Below are positions 27,424-35,868 of a DNA stretch of 64,000 nt, piece after piece (position 1 is the first letter of the stretch; each line of letters starts with the position of its first letter). The stretch lies in assembly GCF_003172915.1 (NCBI RefSeq), contig NZ_QGKU01000048.1:124001-188000 (forward strand). Reading direction: 5' to 3'. This DNA comes from Meridianimarinicoccus roseus. Its GTDB lineage: Bacteria; Pseudomonadota; Alphaproteobacteria; Rhodobacterales; Rhodobacteraceae. Below the pieces are notes generated by a model. It saw only the letters and a program-made list of their open reading frames with translations, made no database searches and was not told where the DNA came from. The position numbers were made by a program, and so were the translations under genes.

Positions 27424-27754
27424 CCGGACGCGCGGACGCGGTGCGAGACATTGACTGGATGCGGACATCATGTCGGCCTGCGGCCGGTCCCTATTGTGGC
27501 TGGCCTTACCGCTGCTTCCGCTCCGGTCGGCGCGGCGTCGCGCGCTCGGCCATGGCAAACAGACCGGCCGCTCTGGCCTTACTTGGCCTTCGCCCGGAAC
27601 CGACCTGATCCGCCCGTTCCTGCGTGCCCATCCTTGCGCTGCCGCCCAACGGTGTGCGCCGGACTTTCCCTAATGCCGCTTTCCTCCCGGCCATCGAGGG
27701 CCCTTTCGCCCGCATCGGACCACGGCCACGGTCCGTTTCGGACAAGCACCAAAC

Positions 27755-27803
27755 GGCGCCGGGCCCGAAACAGGCCCCGACAGCAAGCGGTTCGCCCGGC
27801 GCC
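27755..27803. repeat. Perfect 10-bp inverted repeat with 29-nt loop
   Basis: GGCGCCGGGC at 27755-27764 and GCCCGGCGCC at 27794-27803. Would form a stable stem in RNA from either strand; no function assigned. Confidence 0.5.
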
Positions 27804-27833
27804 TGGACAGCGCCACTTCGGGCCGCGCGCATG

Positions 27834-27866
27834 AAAAAGCCCGCCGTGCCGTAGGGCAGGGCGGGC
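27834..27866 (-). terminator. Rho-independent terminator downstream of the D,D-carboxypeptidase gene
   Basis: Stem GCCCGCCGTGCC (27839-27850) and GGCAGGGCGGGC (27855-27866), one mismatch, 4-nt loop; on the minus strand it is followed by TTTTT (A5 at 27834-27838). It lies 137 bp after the stop of the minus-strand gene. Confidence 0.8.
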
Positions 27867-28002
27867 AGGTGGTCCGCCCGGAGCCCGCGCGCGGGCGGTG
27901 GAAGCGCGCGGGCCGGTGTGGCGGACGGCAATGGGGACGCAAGGGGGGCGGCGGCGTCCAGGCCGCGCGCCCCGCTGTCATAGTCGCGGGCTCAGGAACC
28001 CG

Positions 28003-29625
28003 TCAGGGACCGACCGTCTCGCAGCGCTGCTGGCGCGCGCTCAGCCGCTGGCACGCCAGCGCCGCGCTGCGTTCGTCCATTCCGGTGAACTGTGCCGAGA
28101 AACCGCGCTGGCTGTGCACAACCTTGCGCAGCGCCGTATCCAGTGTGTCGATCTCGATAAGGGCAGTGCGCAGCAGGATGCGCTCGGCCTCGTAGCGGCT
28201 GGCATAGGTGCCGACGCTGATGCCCCAGTTGCCCCCGTCCGATGTGGACACCTGCGCGACGACGACCGTTTCGGGGCGCTGTTCGGGCATGATCTCGGGG
28301 CCGCTGCCACCCTTGGACGAGAAGGTGATGACCGCAGGGCGCGGCGGCGGCGCAGGCGAAACGGGCGTGGCGAAGGCGGTCGCCGTTGCCGTGGCTGCGG
28401 CGATACCCGGTGCCGACGCCGCAGCGGCCGAGGCAAGTTCGACGCCCGCACCCGGCGCGCCGGTGCCGCCCGTGTCGGCCGGCGCGGTCGCGGCGTCGCC
28501 CGCCACGCCTTCGGGCAGTGCGTCTGGCACGGCCTGCGCCGCCGCGTCCGGCAGCAGTGCCTGCGCCACGATCGCGTCGGTGGACAGCGCGGCGGTGGAG
28601 GCAGCGACGCCCGCGCTCTGCCCGTCGGTCTGGGCGCCCAGCTTTTCGCTCACGCTGGCGGCGACGGCGGCGATGACGGCCTCGGCGCGTACCGGGCGCG
28701 GCACCGGCCGGTCACTGGAGGCCACTGCCAGTTGCAGGCTGCCGCCGCTGCGCACGGGGTTGCCGCGCGCGATCATCGTCAGGTTCGGCCGCGAGGGTGG
28801 GTTCATCGCCACGCGAGTCGGCGCGCGTTGAAAGCCCATGTCCAGCAGTTCGGCCACCCGCGCGTTGCGGGCCGCGCCGGAACTGCCGCCGAACATCGTT
28901 GCGATGATGCGCTTGTTGCCCCGTTCCGCCGAAGCGACGAGGTTGAAGCCTGCCGCGCGGGTATAGCCGGTCTTGATCCCGTCGGCGCCCTTGTAGGCAG
29001 CCAGCAGCTTGCGGTTGGTGTTGTAGACCGTCTTGCCCGCCGCCTCGGCCGACCGCCGCGAGAAGAGATGATAGTAGTCGGGGAAATGGAAGAACAGCGC
29101 GCGGCCCAAAGTGGTCATGTCGCGCGCCGTGGACAGGTGTCCCGACTGGGTCAGCCCGTGAGCGTTCTTGAAGGTGGTGTCGTTCATCCCGAGCGCGCGG
29201 GCGGTGCGGGTCATGCGCTCGGCGAAGGCGGCTTCGGAGCCCGAGATCGCCTCCGCCAGCGCGGCGGCTGCGTCATTGGCCGATTTCACCGCCGAGGCCC
29301 TGATCAGGTAGCGGAGCTGAATCCGCTGCCCTTCCTTCAGGTAGAGCTTGGACGGCGGCTTGGACGCCGCGTTCCGTGACACCCGAACCGGCGTGTCTAG
29401 GGAGATTTCGCCGCGCTCGACTGCGTCGAACACCACGTAAAGCGTCATCATCTTGGTGAGCGAGGCCGGGTGCAGGCGGGTGTCCGCATTGCGCGAATGC
29501 AGCACCTCCCCCGACCGGGCGTCGATCACCATGGCCGCGTAGGGCGCCGCCGACGCTGCCCCCGCCGCCAGTACCACGCATATCATCACCGCCCACCCCC
29601 GGGCGAATCGCGTAAGCCGCTGCAT
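28003..29625 (-). CDS. D-alanyl-D-alanine carboxypeptidase with C-terminal SPOR domain
   Basis: Low-molecular-weight penicillin-binding protein that trims peptidoglycan stem peptides in the periplasm. The 540-aa protein has a signal peptide (MQRLTRFARGWAVMICVVLAAGAASA), active-site Ser55 in SLTK, SAN at 115-117 and KTG at 218-220. After the peptidase domain there is a long low-complexity Ala/Pro/Gly/Thr linker (about residues 275-440), then a C-terminal SPOR domain (WGISVGTYASRYEAER start) that binds denuded glycan at septa. PBP5/6-type enzymes usually end in an amphipathic helix; a SPOR tail is frequent in alphaproteobacteria. A terminator lies downstream. Confidence 0.93.
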   Translation of the reverse strand: MQRLTRFARGWAVMICVVLAAGAASAAPYAAMVIDARSGEVLHSRNADTRLHPASLTKMMTLYVVFDAVERGEISLDTPVRVSRNAASKPPSKLYLKEGQRIQLRYLIRASAVKSANDAAAALAEAISGSEAAFAERMTRTARALGMNDTTFKNAHGLTQSGHLSTARDMTTLGRALFFHFPDYYHLFSRRSAEAAGKTVYNTNRKLLAAYKGADGIKTGYTRAAGFNLVASAERGNKRIIATMFGGSSGAARNARVAELLDMGFQRAPTRVAMNPPSRPNLTMIARGNPVRSGGSLQLAVASSDRPVPRPVRAEAVIAAVAASVSEKLGAQTDGQSAGVAASTAALSTDAIVAQALLPDAAAQAVPDALPEGVAGDAATAPADTGGTGAPGAGVELASAAAASAPGIAAATATATAFATPVSPAPPPRPAVITFSSKGGSGPEIMPEQRPETVVVAQVSTSDGGNWGISVGTYASRYEAERILLRTALIEIDTLDTALRKVVHSQRGFSAQFTGMDERSAALACQRLSARQQRCETVGP

Positions 29626-29833
29626 GAGTCACCTGCCTATATTGCTGCCCGCCGCCGATTTTTCGGTCGACATAGTTGCCTGTACATTAAGACTAGCACA
29701 GAAATCTTTGATCGGGCATCGGATTCCCGCTATGCGGACGCTGGGGCAGCCAAGTTTTTTTGACAGCGGGTCCGCACCGGCACACCTGCACATATGTCGC
29801 GGTGGGCGCGCGCGGCAGCCCAAGTCTTTGGGG
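29626..29833. other. 208-bp spacer, no gene seen
   Basis: A+T-richer than its surroundings (for example ACATTAAGACTAGCACAGAAATC near 29681), so probably contains the D,D-carboxypeptidase promoter on the minus strand. No hairpin or ORF of note. The HAD gene ends at its far side. Confidence 0.4.
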
Positions 29834-30529
29834 TCAGCCCTGTTGCAAAAGCGCCACGAGCCCACCAAGGTCCGGAATCTCGCGATAGCGTGGATGGCCG
29901 AGCGGCGGGTCGGCATGTTCCAGCGCCCAGGACAGGCCGTGCGGCACGAAAACGCCCCATCCGCCCGCATCGATCGCCGGGCGCACGTCGGACTTCATCG
30001 AATTGCCCACCATCATCGCCCGCTCCGGCCCATCGCCGTGATCGGCGAAGATTCGGGCATAGACCGGCGGGGTCTTGTCCGACACGATCTCGACCCCGTG
30101 GAACAGATCGCCCAGTCCCGACTGCGCCAGCTTGCGTTCCTGGTCCAGCAGGTCGCCCTTGGTGATCAGCAGCACGCGGTGGGTGTCGGCCGCCGCTTCC
30201 ACCGCCGCGCGGGCATGTGGCAGCAGATCGATCGGGTGGGCCAGCATCTCCTGCCCGGCCTCGATGATCTCGCGGATCACGCGGGCGGGTACCCGGTCCT
30301 CCGTGATCTCGATCGCCGTCTCGATCATTGACAGCATGAAGCCCTTGATGCCGTACCCATAGTGCCCGAGGTTGCGCCGCTCCGCCGCCAGCAGCCTCTC
30401 TGTCAGGTGGTCCGGGTCGGCATGGTCGCGGAGCAAGTCCGCGAATCGCTTTTCGGTCAGGCGGAAATAGTGTTCGTTGTGCCAAAGTGTGTCGTCGGCA
30501 TCGAAACCGATCGTCGTGATCCGGTGCAT
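29834..30529 (-). CDS. HAD-superfamily hydrolase (YjjG/haloacid-dehalogenase-like phosphatase)
   Basis: Predicted small-molecule phosphatase, 231 aa. Motif I DADDTLW at residues 10-16 holds the nucleophile Asp and the acid/base Asp; motif II LLITKGD; Lys in LFHGVEIVSDK (motif III); motif IV MVGNSMKSDVRPAIDAGG. The cap is helical (about residues 20-100). Substrate unknown. The start ATG at 30529 is preceded by an AAGGAGCC-type SD. Divergent from clpS. Confidence 0.88.
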   Translation of the reverse strand: MHRITTIGFDADDTLWHNEHYFRLTEKRFADLLRDHADPDHLTERLLAAERRNLGHYGYGIKGFMLSMIETAIEITEDRVPARVIREIIEAGQEMLAHPIDLLPHARAAVEAAADTHRVLLITKGDLLDQERKLAQSGLGDLFHGVEIVSDKTPPVYARIFADHGDGPERAMMVGNSMKSDVRPAIDAGGWGVFVPHGLSWALEHADPPLGHPRYREIPDLGGLVALLQQG

Positions 30530-30576
30530 CCGTGGCTCCTTCGTCCGGCATGGGGCGCGGCCTGGCGCACAAGCCC

Positions 30577-30604
30577 TTTTCAGACCCGGCCCGTCGCTTA
30601 TATG
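30577..30604 (+). promoter_or_regulatory. Candidate promoter of clpS
   Basis: TTTTCA (30577-30582), 16-bp spacer, TATATG (30599-30604), ending 35 bp before the clpS ATG. It resembles a sigma-70 promoter; no regulator site seen. Confidence 0.4.
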
Positions 30605-30639
30605 GTGACGCCACGCCGGGGATGTGAAAACCGTGGAGT

Positions 30640-30987
30640 ATGGAATTGCAAGCTTTTCCGCCGACCATAGCCGCCAAGCCGCCCGAACCGGACGACGAGG
30701 TTGGTGCCGTCACCAAGACGCGGACCCGCACGCAGCGCCCGCCGCTCTACAAGGTGCTGATCCTCAATGACGACTACACGCCGATGGAATTCGTCGTGCA
30801 TGTCCTCGAACGGTTCTTCGGGCTGACTCATGCGCAGGCGTTCGAGTTGATGCTGACCGTGCACAAGAAGGGCGTCGCCGTGGTCGGCGTGTTCTCGTTC
30901 GAGGTGGCCGAGACCAAGGTTGGTCAAGTGATGGATTTTGCGCGCCGCCACCAGCACCCGCTGCAATGCACGATGGAAAAGGAATAA
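30640..30987 (+). CDS. clpS: ATP-dependent Clp protease adaptor ClpS
   Basis: Adaptor that brings N-degron substrates to ClpAP. The 115-aa protein has a disordered N-terminus (residues 1-35) and the ClpS core: [18 protein letters not shown] (the NDDYTPMEF run binds N-terminal residues) and [22 protein letters not shown] 30640 is the only reasonable start; its GGAG SD is unusually close. A perfect 7-bp inverted repeat (AACCGGC/GCCGGTT, 30986-31003) overlaps the stop, perhaps a weak terminator. clpA is not in the window. Confidence 0.95.
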   Translation: MELQAFPPTIAAKPPEPDDEVGAVTKTRTRTQRPPLYKVLILNDDYTPMEFVVHVLERFFGLTHAQAFELMLTVHKKGVAVVGVFSFEVAETKVGQVMDFARRHQHPLQCTMEKE

Positions 30988-31012
30988 CCGGCCGCCGCCG
31001 GTTGCCGCGCCC

Positions 31013-32032
31013 ATGTCCGAAGCCCGCCTCGATGCGGCCCTGTCGCAGGGCCTGATCCCTGCGCCCGGGGATGCGCGCACGCTTGTGATCGGCGCCGATG
31101 CTGACAGCGCGCTGGCACAGAGTTTTCCGGACGCGCGGTTCGTACAGCCGCTTCAGCCCGACCATGACAGGCTTGCCGCGATGGGGCGGGCGGTGGAGCC
31201 CGATATTTCCGACGGGCCCGATGCGCCGACCTTCGATCTGGCGATTGTCGCAGTTCCGCGCGCTCGCGCCCGCGCCGAGGACTGGGCGGCGCGCGCCGCC
31301 GCACGGCTGGCGCCGGGTGGGGTGCTGGTGCTGGACGGTGCCAAGACCGACGGGATCGACAGTCTGTGGCGCGCGCTGCGCGGGCGGCTGGACGGGGCCG
31401 AAACGCTGACCAAGGCGCATGGGCGCGTGATCTGCGGGCGCATCGGCGCGGATCGGCTCGCCGATCTTGCGCGGCCCGCCGCCGCGCTGCCGGACGGGTT
31501 CGTGACCGGGCCGGGGGTGTTTTCCGCTGACGGACCGGACCCCGGCTCCGCTGCGCTGGCTGCGGCGCTGCCCGCCAGACTTCCGGCCCGCATCGCCGAC
31601 CTCGGCGCGGGCTGGGGCTGGCTGTCGGCGCAGATCCTCGCCCGGCCCGGCGTAGCGTCACTCGACATGGTGGAGGCGGACCACATCGCGCTGGAGGCCG
31701 CGCGGCGCAACGTCGCCGATCCGCGCGTCCGTCTGCACTGGGCCGACGCGACGGGCTGGCGCGCCGAGACGCCGCTTGATGCAGTGGTGATGAACCCGCC
31801 GTTCCACACCGGGCGGGCGGGCGATCCCGGGCTGGGGCAGGCATTCATCGCCGCCGCCGCGGCGTCACTTGCACCGCAGGGGCACCTTTGGCTGGTGGCG
31901 AACCGGCATCTGCCCTATGAAGGCGCGCTCGAAACCCTGTTCCGCGACTGGCAGGATCTCGGCGGCGGGGCCGCCTTCAAGATCCTCCATGCCAGCCGCC
32001 CGATCCAGACCCGCAAGGGGGCTAGAAGATGA
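31013..32032 (+). CDS. Class I SAM-dependent methyltransferase, RsmC-like
   Basis: A 339-aa protein with an RsmC-type layout: N-terminal non-catalytic Rossmann-like half (residues 1-170), then a catalytic half with the SAM motif I IADLGAGWGWLSAQI and the catalytic motif NPPFHTG, the N2-guanine methyltransferase signature. In Escherichia coli RsmC methylates G1207 of 16S rRNA; the same target here is inference. The ATG is 25 bp after clpS. It overlaps the following SDR gene as ATGA. Confidence 0.82.
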   Translation: MSEARLDAALSQGLIPAPGDARTLVIGADADSALAQSFPDARFVQPLQPDHDRLAAMGRAVEPDISDGPDAPTFDLAIVAVPRARARAEDWAARAAARLAPGGVLVLDGAKTDGIDSLWRALRGRLDGAETLTKAHGRVICGRIGADRLADLARPAAALPDGFVTGPGVFSADGPDPGSAALAAALPARLPARIADLGAGWGWLSAQILARPGVASLDMVEADHIALEAARRNVADPRVRLHWADATGWRAETPLDAVVMNPPFHTGRAGDPGLGQAFIAAAAASLAPQGHLWLVANRHLPYEGALETLFRDWQDLGGGAAFKILHASRPIQTRKGARR

Positions 32033-32856
32033 GCTTTTCCGTCGAAGGCAAGACCGCCATCGTCACAGGTGCCGCAAACGGCATCGGCCTCGCCATCGGG
32101 CGGCACCTGCTGGAGGCCGGGGCGAACGTGATGTTCGCCGACATGGATGAGGCGCGCTTGAAAGAGGAACTCTCCGATGTTGTGGACGGCGATGCCGCCG
32201 CCTTTTTCGCGGGCGATCTGCGCGAACGGCTGACGCTGGCAAACCTGATGTCCGCCACGATCGAGAAGTTCGACAGGCTTGATATCCTGGTGAACGCGTC
32301 GCGTCAGGTGGTGGCCACCGATCCAGGGCAGATGCTGGACCTCGACGACACGGTGGAACAGCAGTTGCAGCAGAACCTGATGATCTCGCTGCGGCTGTCG
32401 CAACTGGCAGCCAAGCGCATGATCGCGCAAAGCGAAGCGGCGGCGGCCGAGGGGGACGAGGCCTCGACCCGCCCGGCCGGATCAATCATCAACCTGTCGT
32501 CCATCGCGGCGCGTCGCACCCATCCGCAGCTTCTCGCGTTTTCGGTGTCCACCGCGGCGCTTGACCAGATGACCCGGTCGCTGGCGGTGGCGCTGGCGCC
32601 CTCGCGGATCCGGGTCAACGCGGTGGCCTTCGGGTCGGTCATGTCCACGTCGCTGAAGGACAAGCTGAAGGAAAACAGGTCGTTTCGGTCCGATATTGTG
32701 GATCATACTCCGATGTCGCGCATCGCCCGCCCGTCGGAAGTGGCCGAAACGGTACAGTTTCTCGCCTCGGAAGGGTCGGGGTTCATGACCGGGCAGATTC
32801 TGACCGTGGATGGTGGGCGCACGCTGCTCGACCCGGTGAACGCACCCGCGCACTGA
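32029..32856 (+). CDS. SDR-family NAD(P)-dependent oxidoreductase
   Basis: Short-chain dehydrogenase, 275 aa. N-terminal cofactor motif TGAANGIGLAIG (TGxxxGIG), the acidic-type NAD discriminator region after DMDEARL, LVNASRQV in place of the usual NNAG, active-site Ser in INLSSIAARR. The usual YxxxK region reads FSVSTAALDQMTRS, with no Tyr or Lys at the expected sites. C-terminal GQILTVDGGRTLL is normal. The missing Tyr/Lys suggests altered or lost catalysis. Translationally coupled to the methyltransferase gene; substrate unknown. Confidence 0.85.
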   Translation: MSFSVEGKTAIVTGAANGIGLAIGRHLLEAGANVMFADMDEARLKEELSDVVDGDAAAFFAGDLRERLTLANLMSATIEKFDRLDILVNASRQVVATDPGQMLDLDDTVEQQLQQNLMISLRLSQLAAKRMIAQSEAAAAEGDEASTRPAGSIINLSSIAARRTHPQLLAFSVSTAALDQMTRSLAVALAPSRIRVNAVAFGSVMSTSLKDKLKENRSFRSDIVDHTPMSRIARPSEVAETVQFLASEGSGFMTGQILTVDGGRTLLDPVNAPAH

Positions 32857-32932
32857 CGGCGGCGGCCCGAACCCCGGCCCGCGCCGAGGCGCCGCCTGTC
32901 TGCGGGAGCGCGGCAGGCCCAGGCAGCCGAGG

Positions 32933-33310
32933 TCAGCGCGCGTCGGCCACGCATTGCGCGATGTCCCGGTCGGCGCGAGCCAGCAGGTCTGCGCGGCGGG
33001 CCATAAGATCGTTCAGCACGCGCTGTTCCTGCGCCGGGTCGATCGACACCCGCGCGCGCTGCGGCGGGCGCGTCGTGTCCGCGCAGATCCCGACATTGGC
33101 CGACGGGCTGCCGCAGACCTGCACCCCCACAGTGACACGCGGGCGCAGGAGTTCCTCGCGGCTGCCGGTGCGCAGCGCCTCACGCGACAGGGCGATCTGC
33201 CGGTCCAGCTGGGCCAGTTCCTGATCCACCGCGCGGCTGCACTGGCCCCGCGGCCCCGCGCAGCCCACCAGCACTGCCCCCAGCACCAAGATCATCGCAA
33301 CTCGCCGCAT
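32933..33310 (-). CDS. Small putative lipoprotein
   Basis: A 125-aa protein with a lipobox signal peptide: MRRVAMILVLGAVLVGC with the lipidated Cys17 in LVGC. The remainder is helical with two Cys-containing segments (QVCGSP, GICAD) and coiled-coil-like stretches (residues 28-55 and 90-120). No family recognised. An excellent SD (AAGGAGG) lies 6-8 bp before the ATG. Divergent from hemF; convergent with the SDR gene. Confidence 0.75.
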   Translation of the reverse strand: MRRVAMILVLGAVLVGCAGPRGQCSRAVDQELAQLDRQIALSREALRTGSREELLRPRVTVGVQVCGSPSANVGICADTTRPPQRARVSIDPAQEQRVLNDLMARRADLLARADRDIAQCVADAR

Positions 33311-33420
33311 CGCTGCCTCCTTGATGCAACCTTAGCGCGCCGCACGGCAGGGGCAAAGCGCGCATGGCGCCGCCCGCGCAGCTTTGCTAGACCGGCTTCA
33401 AGCGAGGAGAGCCAGAGCCG

Positions 33421-34323
33421 ATGACCGACACGACCACAGACCTGTTTCACGACCGCAAGACCCGAGCTTCCGCGTGGTTCCGCACCCTGCGCGACCGGAT
33501 CACAGACGCCTTCGAGGCGCTTGAGGACAGCCAGACAGGCGGCCCCACCGCGGGCCTGCCCGCCGGGCGTTTCGAGGTCAGCGAGACCCGCCGCGCGTCG
33601 GACGACGGCAGCGACGCGGGCGGCGGGCTGATGAGCGTCATGCGCGGCGGCCGCGTGTTCGAAAAGGTCGGCGTCAACGTCTCCACCGTGCATGGCCGCC
33701 TGGGCGAAAAAGCGCAGAAGGCGATGGCCGCGCGCGGTGTTCCCGGCATGGCGGACGATCCGCGCTTCTGGGCGTCGGGTATCAGCCTTGTGGCCCACAT
33801 GCAGAACCCGCACTGCCCGGCTGTGCACATGAACACCCGCATGTTCTGGACGCCAGGCGCGTGGTGGTTCGGTGGCGGCTCCGACCTGAACCCCTGCATC
33901 GAGTACGACGCCGACACGGCCGCCTTCCACGAAACCCTGCGCGAGGCCTGCGCGCCGCACGGGGCAGACTACTACGACCGCTTCAAGGCCTGGGCCGACG
34001 AGTATTTCTTCGTCCCGCACCGGGGCCGGGCGCGGGGCGTCGGCGGTATCTTCTACGATGATCTGAACACCGGCGATTGGGAGGCGGATTTCGCCTTTAC
34101 CCAAGCCGTCGGCAGCGCCTTCCTGCCCGCCTACCTGCCCACGGTCGAGGCGCACCGCGACGATCCGTGGTCCGATGCCGACCGCGACGCGCAGCTTGTC
34201 CATCGCGGGCTCTATGCCGAGTACAACTTGGTTTATGACAGGGGCACGAAATTCGGTCTCGAAACTGGCCACGACGCGAATGCCGTGCTGATGAGCCTTC
34301 CGCCGCTTGCGAAATGGGTGTAG
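33421..34323 (+). CDS. hemF: Oxygen-dependent coproporphyrinogen III oxidase
   Basis: O2-using enzyme of heme synthesis; aerobic counterpart of hemN at 14.9 kb. The 300-aa protein shows the HemF features: an ISLVAHMQNPHCPAVHMN(TR) run, FGGGSDLNPC, the C-terminal EYNLVYDRGTKFGLETG signature and a run ending MSLPPLAKWV. Length is typical. SD GAGGAG about 15 bp before the ATG. FNR-box control is not seen here. Confidence 0.97.
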   Translation: MTDTTTDLFHDRKTRASAWFRTLRDRITDAFEALEDSQTGGPTAGLPAGRFEVSETRRASDDGSDAGGGLMSVMRGGRVFEKVGVNVSTVHGRLGEKAQKAMAARGVPGMADDPRFWASGISLVAHMQNPHCPAVHMNTRMFWTPGAWWFGGGSDLNPCIEYDADTAAFHETLREACAPHGADYYDRFKAWADEYFFVPHRGRARGVGGIFYDDLNTGDWEADFAFTQAVGSAFLPAYLPTVEAHRDDPWSDADRDAQLVHRGLYAEYNLVYDRGTKFGLETGHDANAVLMSLPPLAKWV

Positions 34324-34357
34324 AACAGGGCGTGAACATTTAGCGGAGGAGACCGCC

Positions 34358-34717
34358 ATGACCCTGTCCGAAATCGCTGCCGATCTCGTCGAAAGCTGCC
34401 GGTCCGGAACCGAGAGCGACATGCTCGCCCGCCTTTACGCGGACACCGCCGTGTCGGTGGAACCGCGCGACATGGGCGAGGGGCGCGAGGCGGTCGGCCT
34501 TGACGCGATCCGGGCCAAGCACGCCTGGTGGGCCGAGAACGCGACGGTCCATTCCGCCGAGGTCGAGGGTCCGTTTCTGCATGGCGATGACAGATTCGCG
34601 GTGATCTTCCGCATCGACACCACGATGTTCGGCGAACGCTCCCAGATGGCCGAGGTGGGGATCTACACCGTGGCGGACGGCCGCATCGTCCGCGAAGAGT
34701 TCTACTACGGCGGCTAG
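34358..34717 (+). CDS. NTF2/SnoaL-like protein
   Basis: A 119-aa protein of the NTF2-like cone fold: an N-terminal helix, an IRAKHAWWAENATVHSAEVEGP segment, and a C-terminal strand (VADGRIVREEFYYGG) typical of SnoaL-like polyketide cyclase-related or ketosteroid isomerase-like proteins. No catalytic assignment. The start Met at 34358 has SD GGAGGAG; the longer frame from 34307 overlaps hemF and is rejected. 34 bp after hemF, so perhaps cotranscribed. Confidence 0.85.
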   Translation: MTLSEIAADLVESCRSGTESDMLARLYADTAVSVEPRDMGEGREAVGLDAIRAKHAWWAENATVHSAEVEGPFLHGDDRFAVIFRIDTTMFGERSQMAEVGIYTVADGRIVREEFYYGG

Positions 34718-34727
34718 GCCACGCTGC

Positions 34728-34745
34728 GCCCGCCGAAAGGCGGGC
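34728..34745 (+). terminator. GAAA-tetraloop hairpin after hemF/NTF2-like gene
   Basis: Perfect 7-bp stem GCCCGCC (34728-34734) and GGCGGGC (34739-34745) with GAAA loop, 10 bp after the stop. No T-tract. Confidence 0.5.
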
Positions 34746-34809
34746 CCGGCAGCGACATCTGGAGCATCAACCCCGACCGATGGGGCGTGGACCACCGGAA
34801 AGACAGGCC

Positions 34810-34879
34810 GACCCATCCGTCCGGGCGATTGCGCCTGCCGTTCCGCCCGCCGTAATCCTGTCCATAAGCCGGATGGGTC
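34810..34879. repeat. 10-bp inverted repeat upstream of the second CTERM gene
   Basis: GACCCATCCG at 34810-34819 and CGGATGGGTC at 34870-34879, 50 nt apart. Could be an operator pair or stem in the leader of the gene starting at 34932; no function known. Confidence 0.4.
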
Positions 34880-34931
34880 TGCGCCGGGATATCCTGTGCG
34901 CGCCACGGTCCATCCGCCGGGACGAAAGGCC

Positions 34932-35525
34932 ATGCCCATGCTTAGACTGCTTCGCGCCGCTGCCCTGCTGGTCCTCGCGGCGATCCCCGTTTCCGCGGCC
35001 GCAGCGACGGTCACCAGCGTCCAGATGGGGCAGAACGACTGGATCGTGCTCGAATTCCCTGACACCGACAGCGCCAGTGTCTTCGTCGATCCGGTCAGCG
35101 TGCCCGGCACGTCCAGCTATGCCTCGTTTTCCTACGCGGCCGCGTTTTCAGGGGATGGCTGCGGGCCGGACGCGAACCAGTGGAACACGTGGTCCTGCAT
35201 GCCGGACGGGATGGCGACCAATGTCGTGAACGCCGGTGGGGGCGATTTCGGCTACGGCTGGCACGATGCTGTCACCGGCTACAGCGTGACCGACGCGTTC
35301 GAACTGTCCTATAGCAACCCGCTTTGGCAGAAAGTGTACGTGCATTTGCGCGTGACTTCCGGCAACGCGACCGTGTCCTTCAATCCACTCGCGCCGACCG
35401 GGGCACCCGCCCCAGCGGCCCCAATGTCGGCAATCCCGGTCCCGGCGGCGCTGCCGCTGCTTCTGATCGCGCTCGGGCCGCTCGGTTGGCTGGCGTATCG
35501 CAGGCGGCGCCAGCCCGCCGCCTGA
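34932..35525 (+). CDS. Second CTERM-sorted secreted protein (IPVPA motif)
   Basis: A 197-aa exported protein: signal peptide MPMLRLLRAAALLVLAAIPVSAAAA, a beta-rich Trp/Tyr/Asp/Ser domain with two cysteines visible (CGPDANQWNTWSC), then a sorting tail IPVPAALPLLLIALGPLGWLAYRRRRQ. The IPVPA motif differs slightly from VPLPA in the protein at 14.1 kb, but motif, hydrophobic helix and basic end are the same. The open frame starts upstream at 34896; the Met at 34932 directly precedes the signal peptide. No sequence resemblance to the first CTERM protein outside the tail. Confidence 0.8.
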   Translation: MPMLRLLRAAALLVLAAIPVSAAAATVTSVQMGQNDWIVLEFPDTDSASVFVDPVSVPGTSSYASFSYAAAFSGDGCGPDANQWNTWSCMPDGMATNVVNAGGGDFGYGWHDAVTGYSVTDAFELSYSNPLWQKVYVHLRVTSGNATVSFNPLAPTGAPAPAAPMSAIPVPAALPLLLIALGPLGWLAYRRRRQPAA

Positions 35526-35540
35526 CCCACGCGCGGGTGG

Positions 35541-35741
35541 TCAACTTTTGGGGTCGGTCTCCGGCCGATCCGTTTCGCCCGTTACGGTGGCGTCTTTCGC
35601 GGCAGGCGCGGCAGTGTCGCCGGACCGCTGGAACGGCGCATTGCGGCGCCGCGCGCCCTTGGAGCGCGCAGCCCCTTTCGGAGCCGGTTCGGCAAGAAAC
35701 GCGGCGAGGTCGAATTTCGGTTTCATGGAAAACATGTTCAT
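35541..35741 (-). CDS. Small hypothetical protein
   Basis: A 66-aa frame (MNMFSMKPKFDLAAFLAEP start), Arg/Ala/Thr/Asp-rich and lacking hydrophobic segments beyond its first 20 residues. AAAGG is a weak SD before the Met at 35741; longer starts at 35849 and 35789 are less likely. No family recognised. It may not be expressed. Confidence 0.4.
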   Translation of the reverse strand: MNMFSMKPKFDLAAFLAEPAPKGAARSKGARRRNAPFQRSGDTAAPAAKDATVTGETDRPETDPKS

Positions 35742-35868
35742 CAGATCGACCTTTGCATTTTGCGGGAAAACTCCCACGGTCCCCAACATATGGGGTGTCG
35801 AAGGGCAAACATGAACCGGTAGCGGCCCAGAAACCTTGAAATGCCGCAATCAGCGTCCAACGCCGCGC

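Larger units (their letters stand above)
27424..28002. other. 579-bp gene-free spacer with inverted repeats and a minus-strand terminator
   Basis: The only stretch over 300 bp with no supported gene, between ccoS and the convergent D,D-carboxypeptidase gene. Open frames here have no SD and no family features. Visible structure: the 27755-27803 repeat, GTCCG/CGGAC (27731-27743), and the terminator at 27834-27866. It may hold a 3' UTR or a small RNA. I see no coding sequence. Confidence 0.6.

Noticed and set aside
27451-27931. Several ORFs in the gap after ccoS
   Set aside because: No SD, no family features, heavily Arg/Pro/Ala-rich, overlapping frames on both strands.
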